Of a stretch of DNA of 64,000 bases, positions 23,962 through 32,572 are shown piece by piece (the first letter of the stretch is position 1; every line of letters starts with the position of its first letter). The notes under the pieces are model-generated. The model ran no database searches. It saw nothing but the letters and a program-made list of their open reading frames with translations, and had not been told where the DNA came from. A program made the position numbers and the translations under genes. This DNA is from Fibrobacter succinogenes (GTDB lineage Bacteria > Fibrobacterota > Fibrobacteria > Fibrobacterales > Fibrobacteraceae), in contig CADCBQ010000004.1 in the NCBI GenBank assembly GCA_902799745.1, positions 1 to 64,000 of the forward strand, written 5' to 3'.

Positions 23962-26001
23962 TTAGAAAATCAGCAATCCGATGTGGTAGCCGATAAAGGC
24001 GAGCCCGAGCGAAAGGGCGAGATAGTAACCCATGATGGTTGCTAGCCACTTGAACGAGCCTGCCTCGCGGTAGGTCGTGCCCATTGCCAGCACGCAGGGA
24101 ACATTAAACATCGACGCAAACAGGAACGCGAGCGCTTCGGGCTTGGTGATGGTACTTGCAAGCGCCTCGCCCAAGTTTTCGCTTGCAGCCACGCGGGTCA
24201 CCAGCGAGAACGCCTCTCCAGTGTGGTTGAAGAGCGTGCTCATGATACCAAGCGAAGCTTCCTTACTGAACATGCCGCCAAGATAAGAGACGAACAGCTC
24301 CCAGCGCATTCCGAAGAACATCGTTACCGGCTCAATCGCATTACCAATCTTGTACAGGAGCGTATTTTCCACATTCCCGTCTCCTGCGTAAGAGAGCGCC
24401 CAGAAAAGAGCCGCCACCATCAGGATCATCTTCAAGGCCTTCTTGAAAATTCCCCAAGTGCTGCGCCCGACCATCGCGGCAATCATCTTCCAATGCGGCT
24501 TGTGATACGGCGGGAGCTCCATAATCATGCCTACGCGTTCATTCTGCGGGACAAGCTTTTTGCCGAACAGGCGCGAAGACAGGTAGAAACTGGCGAAAAT
24601 CAGTGCCACATAGCCGATGCCGAACAGCGGCGCCGCTGACCCGAAGAAAGTCGACGCCAGGAACAGCACCACGGCCACCTTGCTCCCGCACGGAATCGCC
24701 CACAACAGAACGAGCGCAAGCAGGCGTTGACCGCGGGTATCAAGCACGCGCGTGCCGCAAACCGCCCCCGCCGTGCAGCCAATTCCGGAGAACAGCGGCA
24801 TAATCGCCTTGCCCTGTAAGCCCAGGCGCGAAAGCCAGTTGTCGAACGCATACGAGAAACGCGCCATGTAGCCGATTTCTTCGAGAATGCGGAACACGAA
24901 AATGATGGCGAAAATGAAACTCGTCATACAAATCGTGATGCAAGTTCCACCAACAAGCACCAGATTGATGAACGAAATTACTACAGGCCAGACGCCAAGC
25001 GCATTGCCAGCGCGTTCTACGAGCGACTGCAATACAGGCTGCATTCCAAAACCGATTCCCATGCCCGGGAAAGCGAGAATCATGCACGCAACCAGCGACA
25101 CAACCATGATACCAAACGCAAAGAACTTGCCCTTGATATGGTGCGTCGCGATGCGGTCCCATTTGCTAAAGACCTTCTCGATGGACTTGGGCGTCGCCGA
25201 TTCACGCACAATCTTTGAAACCCAGCGGTACTTGGCCTCGCCGGTGAGAATACCGCCGTCACGCCCTTCTTCGCTATCGAGGATTGCATCAATCGCATTT
25301 TTGCGGGCGAACGGAAGCATTTCATTCACTACACCGCAAATGAGCTTGTCTTTTTCGAGGAGCTTTTCTGCAATCCAGATTTTTTCGCATACGCCGTATT
25401 CAAAGTCGCCCAAGGCCACCTCGATGCGGCTTACGACATCTTCCCCATTTGATTTTTCACCGACGAATTCCTCGCGCAAGCTACCACTATCAAGGCAAAC
25501 AGGCGTCTTGATAGCCGAAACCATCTTCTTGAAAAATTCAGGATAACGCTCCGTTTCGGCCGCACTGAAGCCAAGCACCGGAACACCGAGGCGCTTTTCA
25601 ATCGCACTCACGTCAATCTTCTTACCCGCCGCTTCGGCCACATCCATCATGTTGAGCACCAGCATCACCGGCATACGAATGCCCACAAAATCCGCCAGCA
25701 TGTAAAGGCTGCGTTCCAGCTGCGAAGCATCCACCAGAATGCACACGAGGTCCGCCTTGCCGCTCTGAATGTAGTCGCGAGTGACGACTTCTTCTTCGGA
25801 GTTCGCCGAAAGCCCGTAACTACCCGGAAGGTCCACCACTTTGTACGTAACACCATCAAAAACAAAAGAACCTTCGGCCTGTTCCACCGTTTTGCCAGGC
25901 CAGTTGCCCACGCGCTGGTGAAGCCCCGTAAGGTTGTTAAAAAGCGTCGATTTACCAGAATTAGGCTGTCCGAGCAAAGCAATAGTCTTGATTTCGCTCA
26001 T
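23962..26001 (-). CDS. feoB: FeoB-type ferrous-iron transporter, divergent gate motifs
   Basis: The 679-residue protein has an N-terminal GTPase domain with G1 GQPNSGKST (about 11-19), the switch WPGKTVE, G3 DLPG and G4 NMMD, then a helical spacer and a membrane region from about residue 295. The usual gate motifs (GCxVPA..ATR and PFMSC..RLPVY) are replaced by GIGCTAGAVCGTRVL and WAIPCGSKVAVVL; Cys residues are kept at both. This marks a divergent FeoB group, and metal preference (iron or manganese) is less certain than in the classical proteins. It lies 2 bp after feoA in one operon behind tandem site D. The C-terminus ends in a membrane helix without a FeoC-like domain. Confidence 0.92.
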   Translation of the reverse strand: MSEIKTIALLGQPNSGKSTLFNNLTGLHQRVGNWPGKTVEQAEGSFVFDGVTYKVVDLPGSYGLSANSEEEVVTRDYIQSGKADLVCILVDASQLERSLYMLADFVGIRMPVMLVLNMMDVAEAAGKKIDVSAIEKRLGVPVLGFSAAETERYPEFFKKMVSAIKTPVCLDSGSLREEFVGEKSNGEDVVSRIEVALGDFEYGVCEKIWIAEKLLEKDKLICGVVNEMLPFARKNAIDAILDSEEGRDGGILTGEAKYRWVSKIVRESATPKSIEKVFSKWDRIATHHIKGKFFAFGIMVVSLVACMILAFPGMGIGFGMQPVLQSLVERAGNALGVWPVVISFINLVLVGGTCITICMTSFIFAIIFVFRILEEIGYMARFSYAFDNWLSRLGLQGKAIMPLFSGIGCTAGAVCGTRVLDTRGQRLLALVLLWAIPCGSKVAVVLFLASTFFGSAAPLFGIGYVALIFASFYLSSRLFGKKLVPQNERVGMIMELPPYHKPHWKMIAAMVGRSTWGIFKKALKMILMVAALFWALSYAGDGNVENTLLYKIGNAIEPVTMFFGMRWELFVSYLGGMFSKEASLGIMSTLFNHTGEAFSLVTRVAASENLGEALASTITKPEALAFLFASMFNVPCVLAMGTTYREAGSFKWLATIMGYYLALSLGLAFIGYHIGLLIF

Positions 26002-26003
26002 TT

Positions 26004-26255
26004 TTACAATTCCACCTTGACAAAAATCTGTGAACTTTCCTTATGATTGACGGCAATAACCGTATCGCGGCAAAAAACGAGCACCGGCGAGCGCCCATCA
26101 TTCTTGAGAAGCGTAAAAGCAGAACCCGGCGTAAGCCCGATGGAAACAATTCTTGAAATAAAGCGGGAATCGCCCTCGATCTGAGCGACCGTCCCGCAAC
26201 GATTTTCGCCCATTTCGGCGAGACTCAAACGGTCAACAAATTCAGCGTTTTTCAT
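26004..26255 (-). CDS. feoA: FeoA-like protein
   Basis: The start at ATG 26255 gives 83 residues; a longer frame to 26333 would run through the regulatory sites and lacks a good start. The protein is a small SH3-like barrel: GTVAQIEGDSRFISRIVSIG, LTPGSAFTLLKND and a final FVKVEL strand, the pattern shared by FeoA and the C-terminal domain of DtxR regulators. It acts in the cytoplasm with FeoB in ferrous-iron uptake. Its stop codon is 2 bp from the feoB start. Tandem site D lies about 40 bp upstream, in the same orientation. Confidence 0.9.
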   Translation of the reverse strand: MKNAEFVDRLSLAEMGENRCGTVAQIEGDSRFISRIVSIGLTPGSAFTLLKNDGRSPVLVFCRDTVIAVNHKESSQIFVKVEL

Positions 26256-26292
26256 GCGCCAAAAGTAGCCGAAACCCGCACAAAAAACCGCT

Positions 26293-26320
26293 CCAAATGG
26301 ACTTACGACAATCCGGAAAG
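26293..26320 (-). promoter_or_regulatory. Tandem 20-bp site D, upstream of feoAB
   Basis: On the minus strand: CTTTCCGG-N12-CCATTTGGAGC, half-sites starting at 26320 and 26300. It is the weakest first half-site of the five, and no TAGAAT follows. It lies back to back with site C in the 157-bp divergent region. Confidence 0.65.
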
Positions 26321-26329
26321 ATTTGTAAC

Positions 26330-26364
26330 CCATTCGGTTTTAAGCAAAACCATTTGGAGTAGAA
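26330..26364 (+). promoter_or_regulatory. Tandem 20-bp site C, upstream of the MMPL-tonB-exbBD operon
   Basis: On the plus strand: CCATTCGG-N12-CCATTTGGAGTAGAAT, half-sites starting at 26330 and 26350. TAGAAT can be the -10 box; the leader to ATG 26413 is about 45 nt. Nearly identical to site A. Confidence 0.8.
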
Positions 26365-26412
26365 TTTTTAGACCCATATCCCTATTTTTGCCGTGCAAAA
26401 AAAGAGGATACA

Positions 26413-28788
26413 ATGAGCCTACCAAAGATCAACATTGAAAGAATCAACGAGCGATTCGGCCGTTTTGGCGAATTTTTGCTCGGTCACCGCGCCATTTTGC
26501 TGGTGGCGTTTATCGTTTTGCTCGCGGTTTCGGTCGTGGGCATGAAAAAAATCTACGTCGAGGCCTCGTGGGACAGCTACTTTATCGAAGGCGACCCGAT
26601 GCTTGTCGAAACGGACAAGTTCAAGGAAACTTTCGGTAACGACTATTTCGTGGGCGTGCTGGTCGAGAGCGACCATTCCATCTTGACGCCGGACAACCTG
26701 AAGCTTTTGCGCGAGCTTTCGAACGAACTGCGCGATAGCCTCTCGTATTCCAACGGCAAGGCGACTTCGATTGTCGATTTGGAATACATGCTCGGCACCG
26801 AAGAGGGCATGGAAATCACGCAGATTGTTCCCGAAGAAATTCCGACGGATGAGGCTGGCATCGCTGAAATCGAGAAGCGCCTAGCCGACAAGCCGGAACT
26901 TGCAAAGAAGCTGATTTCGACAGACCGCAAGCAAGCCTTCATCAACATCAAGCTGCGTCCCTTCCCCGAAGATTCTGTATGGAAGGCCGAGGGCGAAGCG
27001 AAGGGCAAAAAAGCAGAAGCCCCTGACATGAAAACGGGTCGCGAAACGGCCGCAATCATCGCGAAGGAAAAGTATGCACCGCTGAACCCGCGTGCAACAG
27101 GCATGCCTTACTTGAGCTTCGAGAAAATGACCTACATCGGTCAGGAAATGGGCCGCATTTTCATCATGACGATTCTCTGCGCCATCATCGTGATGTTCTT
27201 GGTGACGCGTTCGCTGCGCGGAATCGTCTCTCCGTTGATTACGACATTCGCAGGCGTCATCATGACTTTCGGTCTAGTGGGTTACCTTGGCCTTTATATG
27301 GACGTAACCAACATCATGGTGCCCGTGATTTTGGCCTTCGCCGTTTCGATTGCATACAACATTCACATCAACTCGTTCTTCCGCAAGAACATGATGCTTA
27401 CGGGCAAACGCAAGGAATCGGTGCTTTACGCCATGCGTGAAACGGGCTGGTCGGTGCTGTTCTCTGGCCTTACCACCATCGTGGCGTTGCTCTCGTTCCT
27501 GTCCGTGATGCTTAAGCCCATTCGCTCTGTGGGCATTCTCTCGTCGATTGCGATTGCATTCATTCTGCTTGTAGCACTGACGGTTTCGCCGATTCTCTTG
27601 AGCTTCGGTAAAGACAAGAAGCCGAACGCCAAGGTGCTTGAACGCGGCGACACGCGCATGGGACTCATTCTTGATTCTATCGGCAAGTTCGTACTCGGTC
27701 ACGGCAAGCCGATTGCCATCGTATTCGCCGTCATCACCGCAATTTCGATTTACGGCGTGACCAAGATGGAACCCGCCTTTGACGTGGAACGCACCATGGG
27801 CCGCAAGGTCGAATATGTGAACAAGATGCTCTATGTGGCCGAATCGGAAATCGGTAGTTTCTATTCGTACGACTTGGTGATTGACTTTGGCGAAAACGAC
27901 AAGGCGAAAGAAGTCGAGAACCTGAAGAAGTTGGAACAGTTGCAGGATCACGCCGGCAAGTATCCGCTCACCAAGCGTTCTACCTCCATTCTTGATATTG
28001 TCAAGGATTTGGACCGCACGCTGAACGAGAATCGCCAAGAAATGTACGCCATCCCCGAAAACGAGGAACAGGTGGCGCAGATGCTGTTGCTCTACGAAAA
28101 TGCGGGCGGTAGCGAAGCGACTTACTGGATGGATTACGATTACAGAAAGCTCCGCTTGATGGTGGAAATTTCAAGCTACAACTCCAATGAACTCCAAAAG
28201 GAAATCGAAGACTTGCAAAATTTCGCTCGCGAACTTTACCCGAACGCAAAGGTGACGGCTGTGGGTAACTTGCCGCAGTTTACTGCCATGCAGCAGTACT
28301 TGGAAGTGGGCCAAATGACGTCTTTCCTGATTTCTGTGGTGATTGTGGCGATCCTCTTGATGATTGTCTTCGGCAGTGTGCGCACGGGCCTTATCGGCAT
28401 GATTCCGAACATTGCGCCGGGTATTTTCGTGGGCGGTTACCTCGGTCTTACCAACATTCCGCTTGATATGATGACCGCGACGCTCATCCCGATGATTATC
28501 GGTCTCTCGGTGGACGACACGATTCACTTTATCAACCACGGGCATGTGGAATTTGACCGCAACAAGGATTACCGCGAATCGATTCTCTGCGTGTTCCGCA
28601 CGGCAGGCCCCGCACTCGTGATGACCACCATCATCATGGTGGCAACCTTCGCAGGCTTTACCACCTCGAAGGCAACGCAAATGTTCAACTTCGGTTTCGT
28701 GGTATTTATCGGCCTTGTCTCGGCATTGCTCGCCGACCTGTTCGTAACACCGCTTTTGATCAAGAAATTCAAGATTTTTGGAAAATAG
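26413..28788 (+). CDS. MMPL/RND-family permease (second of two)
   Basis: The 791-residue protein repeats the layout of 20842-23190: helix 1 at about 25-45, periplasmic loop, helix bundle about 235-395, then a second loop and final bundle from about 640, with GLSVDDTIHFINHGHVEF near residue 695. It heads an operon in which a LolA-like periplasmic protein, an outer-membrane barrel and TonB-ExbB-ExbD follow with short gaps. The MMPL + LolA-like + barrel combination is a known conserved module and suggests passage of a hydrophobic molecule or lipoprotein between membranes. Site C upstream ties it to the putative iron regulon. An AGAGGA site precedes the ATG. Confidence 0.87.
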   Translation: MSLPKINIERINERFGRFGEFLLGHRAILLVAFIVLLAVSVVGMKKIYVEASWDSYFIEGDPMLVETDKFKETFGNDYFVGVLVESDHSILTPDNLKLLRELSNELRDSLSYSNGKATSIVDLEYMLGTEEGMEITQIVPEEIPTDEAGIAEIEKRLADKPELAKKLISTDRKQAFINIKLRPFPEDSVWKAEGEAKGKKAEAPDMKTGRETAAIIAKEKYAPLNPRATGMPYLSFEKMTYIGQEMGRIFIMTILCAIIVMFLVTRSLRGIVSPLITTFAGVIMTFGLVGYLGLYMDVTNIMVPVILAFAVSIAYNIHINSFFRKNMMLTGKRKESVLYAMRETGWSVLFSGLTTIVALLSFLSVMLKPIRSVGILSSIAIAFILLVALTVSPILLSFGKDKKPNAKVLERGDTRMGLILDSIGKFVLGHGKPIAIVFAVITAISIYGVTKMEPAFDVERTMGRKVEYVNKMLYVAESEIGSFYSYDLVIDFGENDKAKEVENLKKLEQLQDHAGKYPLTKRSTSILDIVKDLDRTLNENRQEMYAIPENEEQVAQMLLLYENAGGSEATYWMDYDYRKLRLMVEISSYNSNELQKEIEDLQNFARELYPNAKVTAVGNLPQFTAMQQYLEVGQMTSFLISVVIVAILLMIVFGSVRTGLIGMIPNIAPGIFVGGYLGLTNIPLDMMTATLIPMIIGLSVDDTIHFINHGHVEFDRNKDYRESILCVFRTAGPALVMTTIIMVATFAGFTTSKATQMFNFGFVVFIGLVSALLADLFVTPLLIKKFKIFGK

Positions 28789-28797
28789 GAGAAAATC

Positions 28798-29580
28798 ATG
28801 ACAATGAAAATTGCAAAAACAGCCGCGACAATCGTTGTCGCATTAAGCGCCATGGTGTGCGCAGAAACTTTAACCGGCCGCGACATTATACAGAAGGTAC
28901 ACGACCGCCCCGATGGCGACACGCGTAGTTCCGAACTTTCGATGACACTCGTAAACAAGAGCGGCAGCAAGCGCGAACGCAAGATTACCTCGTTCGCAAT
29001 GGATGTGGGCAAAGATACCAAGCAGATCATGTTCTTCCGCTACCCCAACGACGTGAAGGGCACGGGATTCCTGACGGTCGATTACGACGACATCAACAAG
29101 GATGACGACAAGTGGCTTTACCTGCCCGCCATGAAAAAGACGCGCCGCATTAGCGGAAAGAGCTCCAAGACGGATTACTTCATGGGTTCCGACTTCACTT
29201 ACGACGATGTGGGCCAGCGCAACATCGACGAAGACACCCATAAGCTCCTTCGCGAAGAAAAAGTGGACGGAATCGATTGCTGGGTGGTTGAATCCGTGCC
29301 GAAAAAAGGCGACGAAATCTTCTCGAAGAAAATTTCCTGGATTCGCAAGGACTGCCTGATTGCCGCCAAGGTGGAATACTACGACAAGCTCGGCAAACTG
29401 CACCGCTCGCTGAAGGTCGAAAACGTGGTTCAGATTGACGGCTTCTGGTCTATCGCCAAGATGAGCATGGAAAACGTGCAGACCAACCACAAGACGCTCC
29501 TTGAATTCGGCGACATCAAGTTCAACATTCCGCTTGACGCAAAGACATTCACCGTGCCGAGATTGGAAAGAGGACTGTAA
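28798..29580 (+). CDS. Outer-membrane lipoprotein-sorting family protein (LolA-like)
   Basis: The 260-residue protein has a signal peptide ([20 protein letters not shown], cleavage near VCA-ET) and a mature part with the LolA-like fold signature: [20 protein letters not shown], then a [18 protein letters not shown] segment and [20 protein letters not shown]. It belongs to the group annotated as outer membrane lipoprotein-sorting proteins that accompany MMPL permeases, and is expected to carry a hydrophobic ligand through the periplasm. It starts 9 bp after the permease with an AGGAG site. True lipoprotein-sorting function is doubtful; the substrate is unknown. Confidence 0.87.
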   Translation: MTMKIAKTAATIVVALSAMVCAETLTGRDIIQKVHDRPDGDTRSSELSMTLVNKSGSKRERKITSFAMDVGKDTKQIMFFRYPNDVKGTGFLTVDYDDINKDDDKWLYLPAMKKTRRISGKSSKTDYFMGSDFTYDDVGQRNIDEDTHKLLREEKVDGIDCWVVESVPKKGDEIFSKKISWIRKDCLIAAKVEYYDKLGKLHRSLKVENVVQIDGFWSIAKMSMENVQTNHKTLLEFGDIKFNIPLDAKTFTVPRLERGL

Positions 29581-29582
29581 TA

Positions 29583-30794
29583 GTGGCTAATGGTTGGTGG
29601 TTAGTGGTTGGGGCGGCCGCTGTCGCGGCATTTGCCCAAGAAAGTCCGTTTCAATTCAACGGGTTCGTGGACACATATCACGCCGTGCAAACGCAACATC
29701 CGCACGATTTTACCACGTCGCGGACGCGCCTGCGTGCGGAACTTCGCGTAGATTACGAGAACGCCTACTTGTTCACTAGCCTGAATGGCGTGCACAACAG
29801 CATTCTCGAAGACCGCACCGGAGTGCAGTTGCAAGAGGCGTATCTCAACTACCAGAACGACTTTCTTGAAATTCGCGCGGGCCGCCAGATTGTGGTATGG
29901 GGCGTTGCCGACGGGCTTCGCGTCACCGACCTGATTTCGCCTGTAGACTACACCGAGTTTATGTCGAGCGATTACGACGACATGCGCATGGCTGTTGACG
30001 GATTCCGCATCAAGTACCCCGGCGAGCGCGTGAATGCCGAAGTCGTTTACGTGCCCGTGCCGCGATATTTCCAGATGCCCATGCAAGAAGAAAATCCTTG
30101 GCGTCCTGAATTGCCCGAAAAAGCGAGCATCGATTTTCCGGAAGGTCCCGATGCCAAATTCAAGAACGGCGACTTCGGAACGCGAGTTTCGTTTTTCCTC
30201 TCGAATCTGGATTTCTCTATCTCGGCGCTCCATACGCATAATCAGTCGCCCGTCACCGTCGCGGGTTACGACCCTGTCAAGGATTCCATTGTCATCCACG
30301 GCATTCACGAAACCATGACGATGATCGGTGGCGACCTCTCGATGCCAGTCGGAGAATTCGTATTGCGAGCAGAAGTTGCCGAATACTTTGGCGAAGCACT
30401 CGGTTATGCCAACAGACTTGATTATGCCCGCAAGAACACGTTCAACGCGCTCGGCGGAATCGACTGGTATGCTGGCGACAACTGGACTTTCATGGTGCAG
30501 TATTTGCACAAGTACATCGCCGACTATTCGCACACCTTGGCCGCCGAAAAGAATTCCTCCGAAATGACCTTCCGCATTTCAAAGGAACTGCTAAACAACA
30601 CGCTCAAACTTTCGCTCTACGGCGTATTCGACATCGACAACCTTGCCTATTACGCGCGCGTTTCGGGCGATTACTCAGTTACCGACCAAGTCATGCTCTC
30701 GCTCGGTTATGACCACTTTGGTGGCAAGCGCGGGCAACTCGCAGGCTACGACAAAAACCGCGAAATCTGGGCGAAAGCGAAGTACTACTTCTAA
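29583..30794 (+). CDS. Outer-membrane beta-barrel protein (DUF1302-like)
   Basis: The frame begins at GTG 29583, two bases after the previous stop, and encodes 403 residues with a signal peptide (to about AAFAQ-ES). The mature part alternates aromatic and polar residues in strands and ends in IWAKAKYYF with a terminal Phe, as outer-membrane barrels do. Early motifs (FVDTYHAVQTQHPHDFTTSR, GRQIVVWGVADGLRVTDLIS) resemble DUF1302-type proteins found with MMPL permeases. It likely forms the outer-membrane part of the module. The first 30 bases are a G/T-rich near-repeat (TGGTTGGTGGTTAGTGG), encoding an unusual N-terminus; the repeat may have replaced the original start. Confidence 0.8.
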   Translation: MANGWWLVVGAAAVAAFAQESPFQFNGFVDTYHAVQTQHPHDFTTSRTRLRAELRVDYENAYLFTSLNGVHNSILEDRTGVQLQEAYLNYQNDFLEIRAGRQIVVWGVADGLRVTDLISPVDYTEFMSSDYDDMRMAVDGFRIKYPGERVNAEVVYVPVPRYFQMPMQEENPWRPELPEKASIDFPEGPDAKFKNGDFGTRVSFFLSNLDFSISALHTHNQSPVTVAGYDPVKDSIVIHGIHETMTMIGGDLSMPVGEFVLRAEVAEYFGEALGYANRLDYARKNTFNALGGIDWYAGDNWTFMVQYLHKYIADYSHTLAAEKNSSEMTFRISKELLNNTLKLSLYGVFDIDNLAYYARVSGDYSVTDQVMLSLGYDHFGGKRGQLAGYDKNREIWAKAKYYF

Positions 30795-30803
30795 TAAGAC
30801 CTA

Positions 30804-31514
30804 ATGAATTTTGAATTTGAATCAAACTCCCGCAATCCCTATTCCGCGTTCACGATGCGGCGTGTATTTTGCTTTGGCATTGTTATCGCCATTTTGCTGC
30901 ACGCAGGCTTTTACGCTTGGGGATTCCTGAAGCGGACGCAGGTGGTTACCACCCGCGAAGATGCCGAGGTGATTCATGTAGAGCGTTTGCTCTTGCAACC
31001 ACCTCCGCCCCCGCCCGAAGTCAAGAAAATCGTGAAGAAGGTGGTTCGCGCAAAAATCATCCCGAACATCGTGCAAGATACGGTGCCGGAACCTGAACCG
31101 GAGCCAGAGCCGGAACCGATTGTGGTTACGGATGCCGAACCCGTTGTCGAAGCACCGCCTGAGCCAGTGGCACCGCCCCCGCCGCCACCTCCACCGCCGA
31201 AACCCTCGAAGGATTCGCTGATGAAGGTGACAAAGGCCTACCTTATCGGGCTTTCCAAGGCGTTTGAAAAGCAGAAGGACTACCCCGCTACGGCCCGCCG
31301 CTTAAAGCAAGAAGGTACCGTGCGCGTGCAATTCACCGTCGCAAAGGATGGAAGCATCAGCGGAGCAACCGTTTCGAAACCGTGCCCCTATTCTTCACTG
31401 AACGAAAGTGCGCTTGCCGCCGTGCAGGCCGTGCCCAAATTTGATCCAATTCCAGCTGTACTTGGCAAGGACACCTGGAAAATGGAGATTCCAATCAAGT
31501 ATAACCTTCACTAA
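30804..31514 (+). CDS. tonB: TonB energy-transducing protein
   Basis: The 236-residue protein has a short cytoplasmic N-terminus, one membrane helix (about 20-37, FCFGIVIAILLHAGFYAWGF), a proline-rich periplasmic spacer with PPPPPP and EPEPEP runs (about 60-135), and a C-terminal TonB domain (DYPATARRLKQEGTVRVQFT, then SSLNESALAAVQ). It passes proton-motive energy from ExbB-ExbD to TonB-dependent receptors such as 11160-13406. It lies in one operon with exbB and exbD, separated from exbB by a hairpin repeat. ATG 30804 lacks a strong binding site; an ATG at residue 18 is possible. Confidence 0.93.
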   Translation: MNFEFESNSRNPYSAFTMRRVFCFGIVIAILLHAGFYAWGFLKRTQVVTTREDAEVIHVERLLLQPPPPPPEVKKIVKKVVRAKIIPNIVQDTVPEPEPEPEPEPIVVTDAEPVVEAPPEPVAPPPPPPPPPKPSKDSLMKVTKAYLIGLSKAFEKQKDYPATARRLKQEGTVRVQFTVAKDGSISGATVSKPCPYSSLNESALAAVQAVPKFDPIPAVLGKDTWKMEIPIKYNLH

Positions 31515-31518
31515 CAAA

Positions 31519-31547
31519 GGAGATTCCGGCTCGGAGGCCGGAATGAC
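31519..31547 (+). repeat. Hairpin intergenic repeat between tonB and exbB
   Basis: GAGATTCCGGC-TCGGAG-GCCGGAATGACA contains an 8-bp perfect stem (31523-31530 with 31537-31544). It looks like a short dispersed hairpin repeat ending in AATGAC, comparable to the larger family at 7073 but distinct. It also precedes the exbB start and could modulate its translation. Confidence 0.6.
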
Positions 31548-31553
31548 ATAAAC

Positions 31554-32135
31554 ATGAACTACATCTTAGACTTTATCCAGCAGGGCGGCGTTATCGCCTA
31601 CGTACTCGTGGCGATGAATTTCGTCGGTTATTCCATCATCGTATGGAAAATCATCTCGCTGATTCTCTTCAACAGGAGCATCCGCAAGCGCCTTCCGTCT
31701 AAAATTCTGCACCGCGTGGTGAGCCACAACACCGACCACCACATCATCATGGAAAGCATCCGCACCGAAATCGCACTCGCGTTCTCGCCGCTGCAGAAGG
31801 GCATGACCACGATTGAAAACATCGCAAGCATTTCTCCGCTGCTCGGCCTCTTGGGTACCGTGTTCGGCATCTTCAACGCCTTCAGCGTCATCGCCGTTTC
31901 GGGTCTTTCTGACGCGGGCGCATTCGCCACGGGCATCAAGCTCGCCCTTATTACGACGGTGATTGGCCTTGTGGTCGCTATTCCGCACGTCATCGCCTTC
32001 AACTATCTGAACGCAAGCATGGAATCGGAACAGGACAACGTTGAAAACGATGTGCTTTTGCAGCTGGGCCGCATTCTCAAGGAAAAGGACCACATCCGTT
32101 CTCATAGCGCCGATTCCGCAAACGAGGATGTATAA
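31554..32135 (+). CDS. exbB: ExbB proton-channel protein (MotA/TolQ/ExbB family)
   Basis: The 193-residue inner-membrane protein has three helices: near 12-32, and a pair at about 98-125 and 135-165 (ISPLLGLLGTVFGIFNAFSV and FATGIKLALITTVIGLVVAI), with the conserved GLLGTVxG and TTxxGLxVAIP motifs of the family. With ExbD it forms the proton channel that energises TonB. The exbD ATG follows the stop directly. It differs from tolQ at 60378-61076 in neighbours, which gives its identity as ExbB. Confidence 0.93.
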   Translation: MNYILDFIQQGGVIAYVLVAMNFVGYSIIVWKIISLILFNRSIRKRLPSKILHRVVSHNTDHHIIMESIRTEIALAFSPLQKGMTTIENIASISPLLGLLGTVFGIFNAFSVIAVSGLSDAGAFATGIKLALITTVIGLVVAIPHVIAFNYLNASMESEQDNVENDVLLQLGRILKEKDHIRSHSADSANEDV

Positions 32136-32531
32136 ATGGCCAAGCGCACCCGCCGAATCCGCCCCGACATGACGCCGCTCATCGACTGCGTCTTCTTGCT
32201 GCTGGTGTTCTTTCTGGTGACATCGGTATTCAAGCAAGACGAATCGGTGCTCAAGCTGATTCTGCCTGAAACACAGACCGAAACCAAGCGCGACACGCCC
32301 GAGGGCCTGTACATTGAGCTTTCCGAGACAGAACTCGCCTTTAACGGCCAACGTGGCACTCCCGACGAACTCCGCGAAAAAGCCGCTGCGGTGCAGAATA
32401 AGAAATCCCCTGTCGCCATCAAGATCGACAAGGGAACAACTTACGAGCGCATCGCCGTCATCCTTGATATTTTACAGGTGCAAAAGCTGTACAATATCCA
32501 GCTAATTAACGAGATGGAAAGCGCGGAATAA
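32136..32531 (+). CDS. exbD: ExbD energy-transduction protein
   Basis: The 131-residue protein has a basic N-terminus (AKRTRRIRPDMTPLIDCVFL), one membrane helix with the essential Asp of the family (PLIDCVFLLLVFFLVTSVF) and a periplasmic domain ending in LQVQKLYNIQLINEME. It completes the TonB-ExbB-ExbD complex. It is the last gene of the operon; the 40-bp gap to the convergent GLUG-protein gene shows no clear terminator. Confidence 0.92.
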   Translation: MAKRTRRIRPDMTPLIDCVFLLLVFFLVTSVFKQDESVLKLILPETQTETKRDTPEGLYIELSETELAFNGQRGTPDELREKAAAVQNKKSPVAIKIDKGTTYERIAVILDILQVQKLYNIQLINEMESAE

Positions 32532-32572
32532 AGCCACTTACCGAAGACAATCTCCGAGGAGCTTTGCATTAT

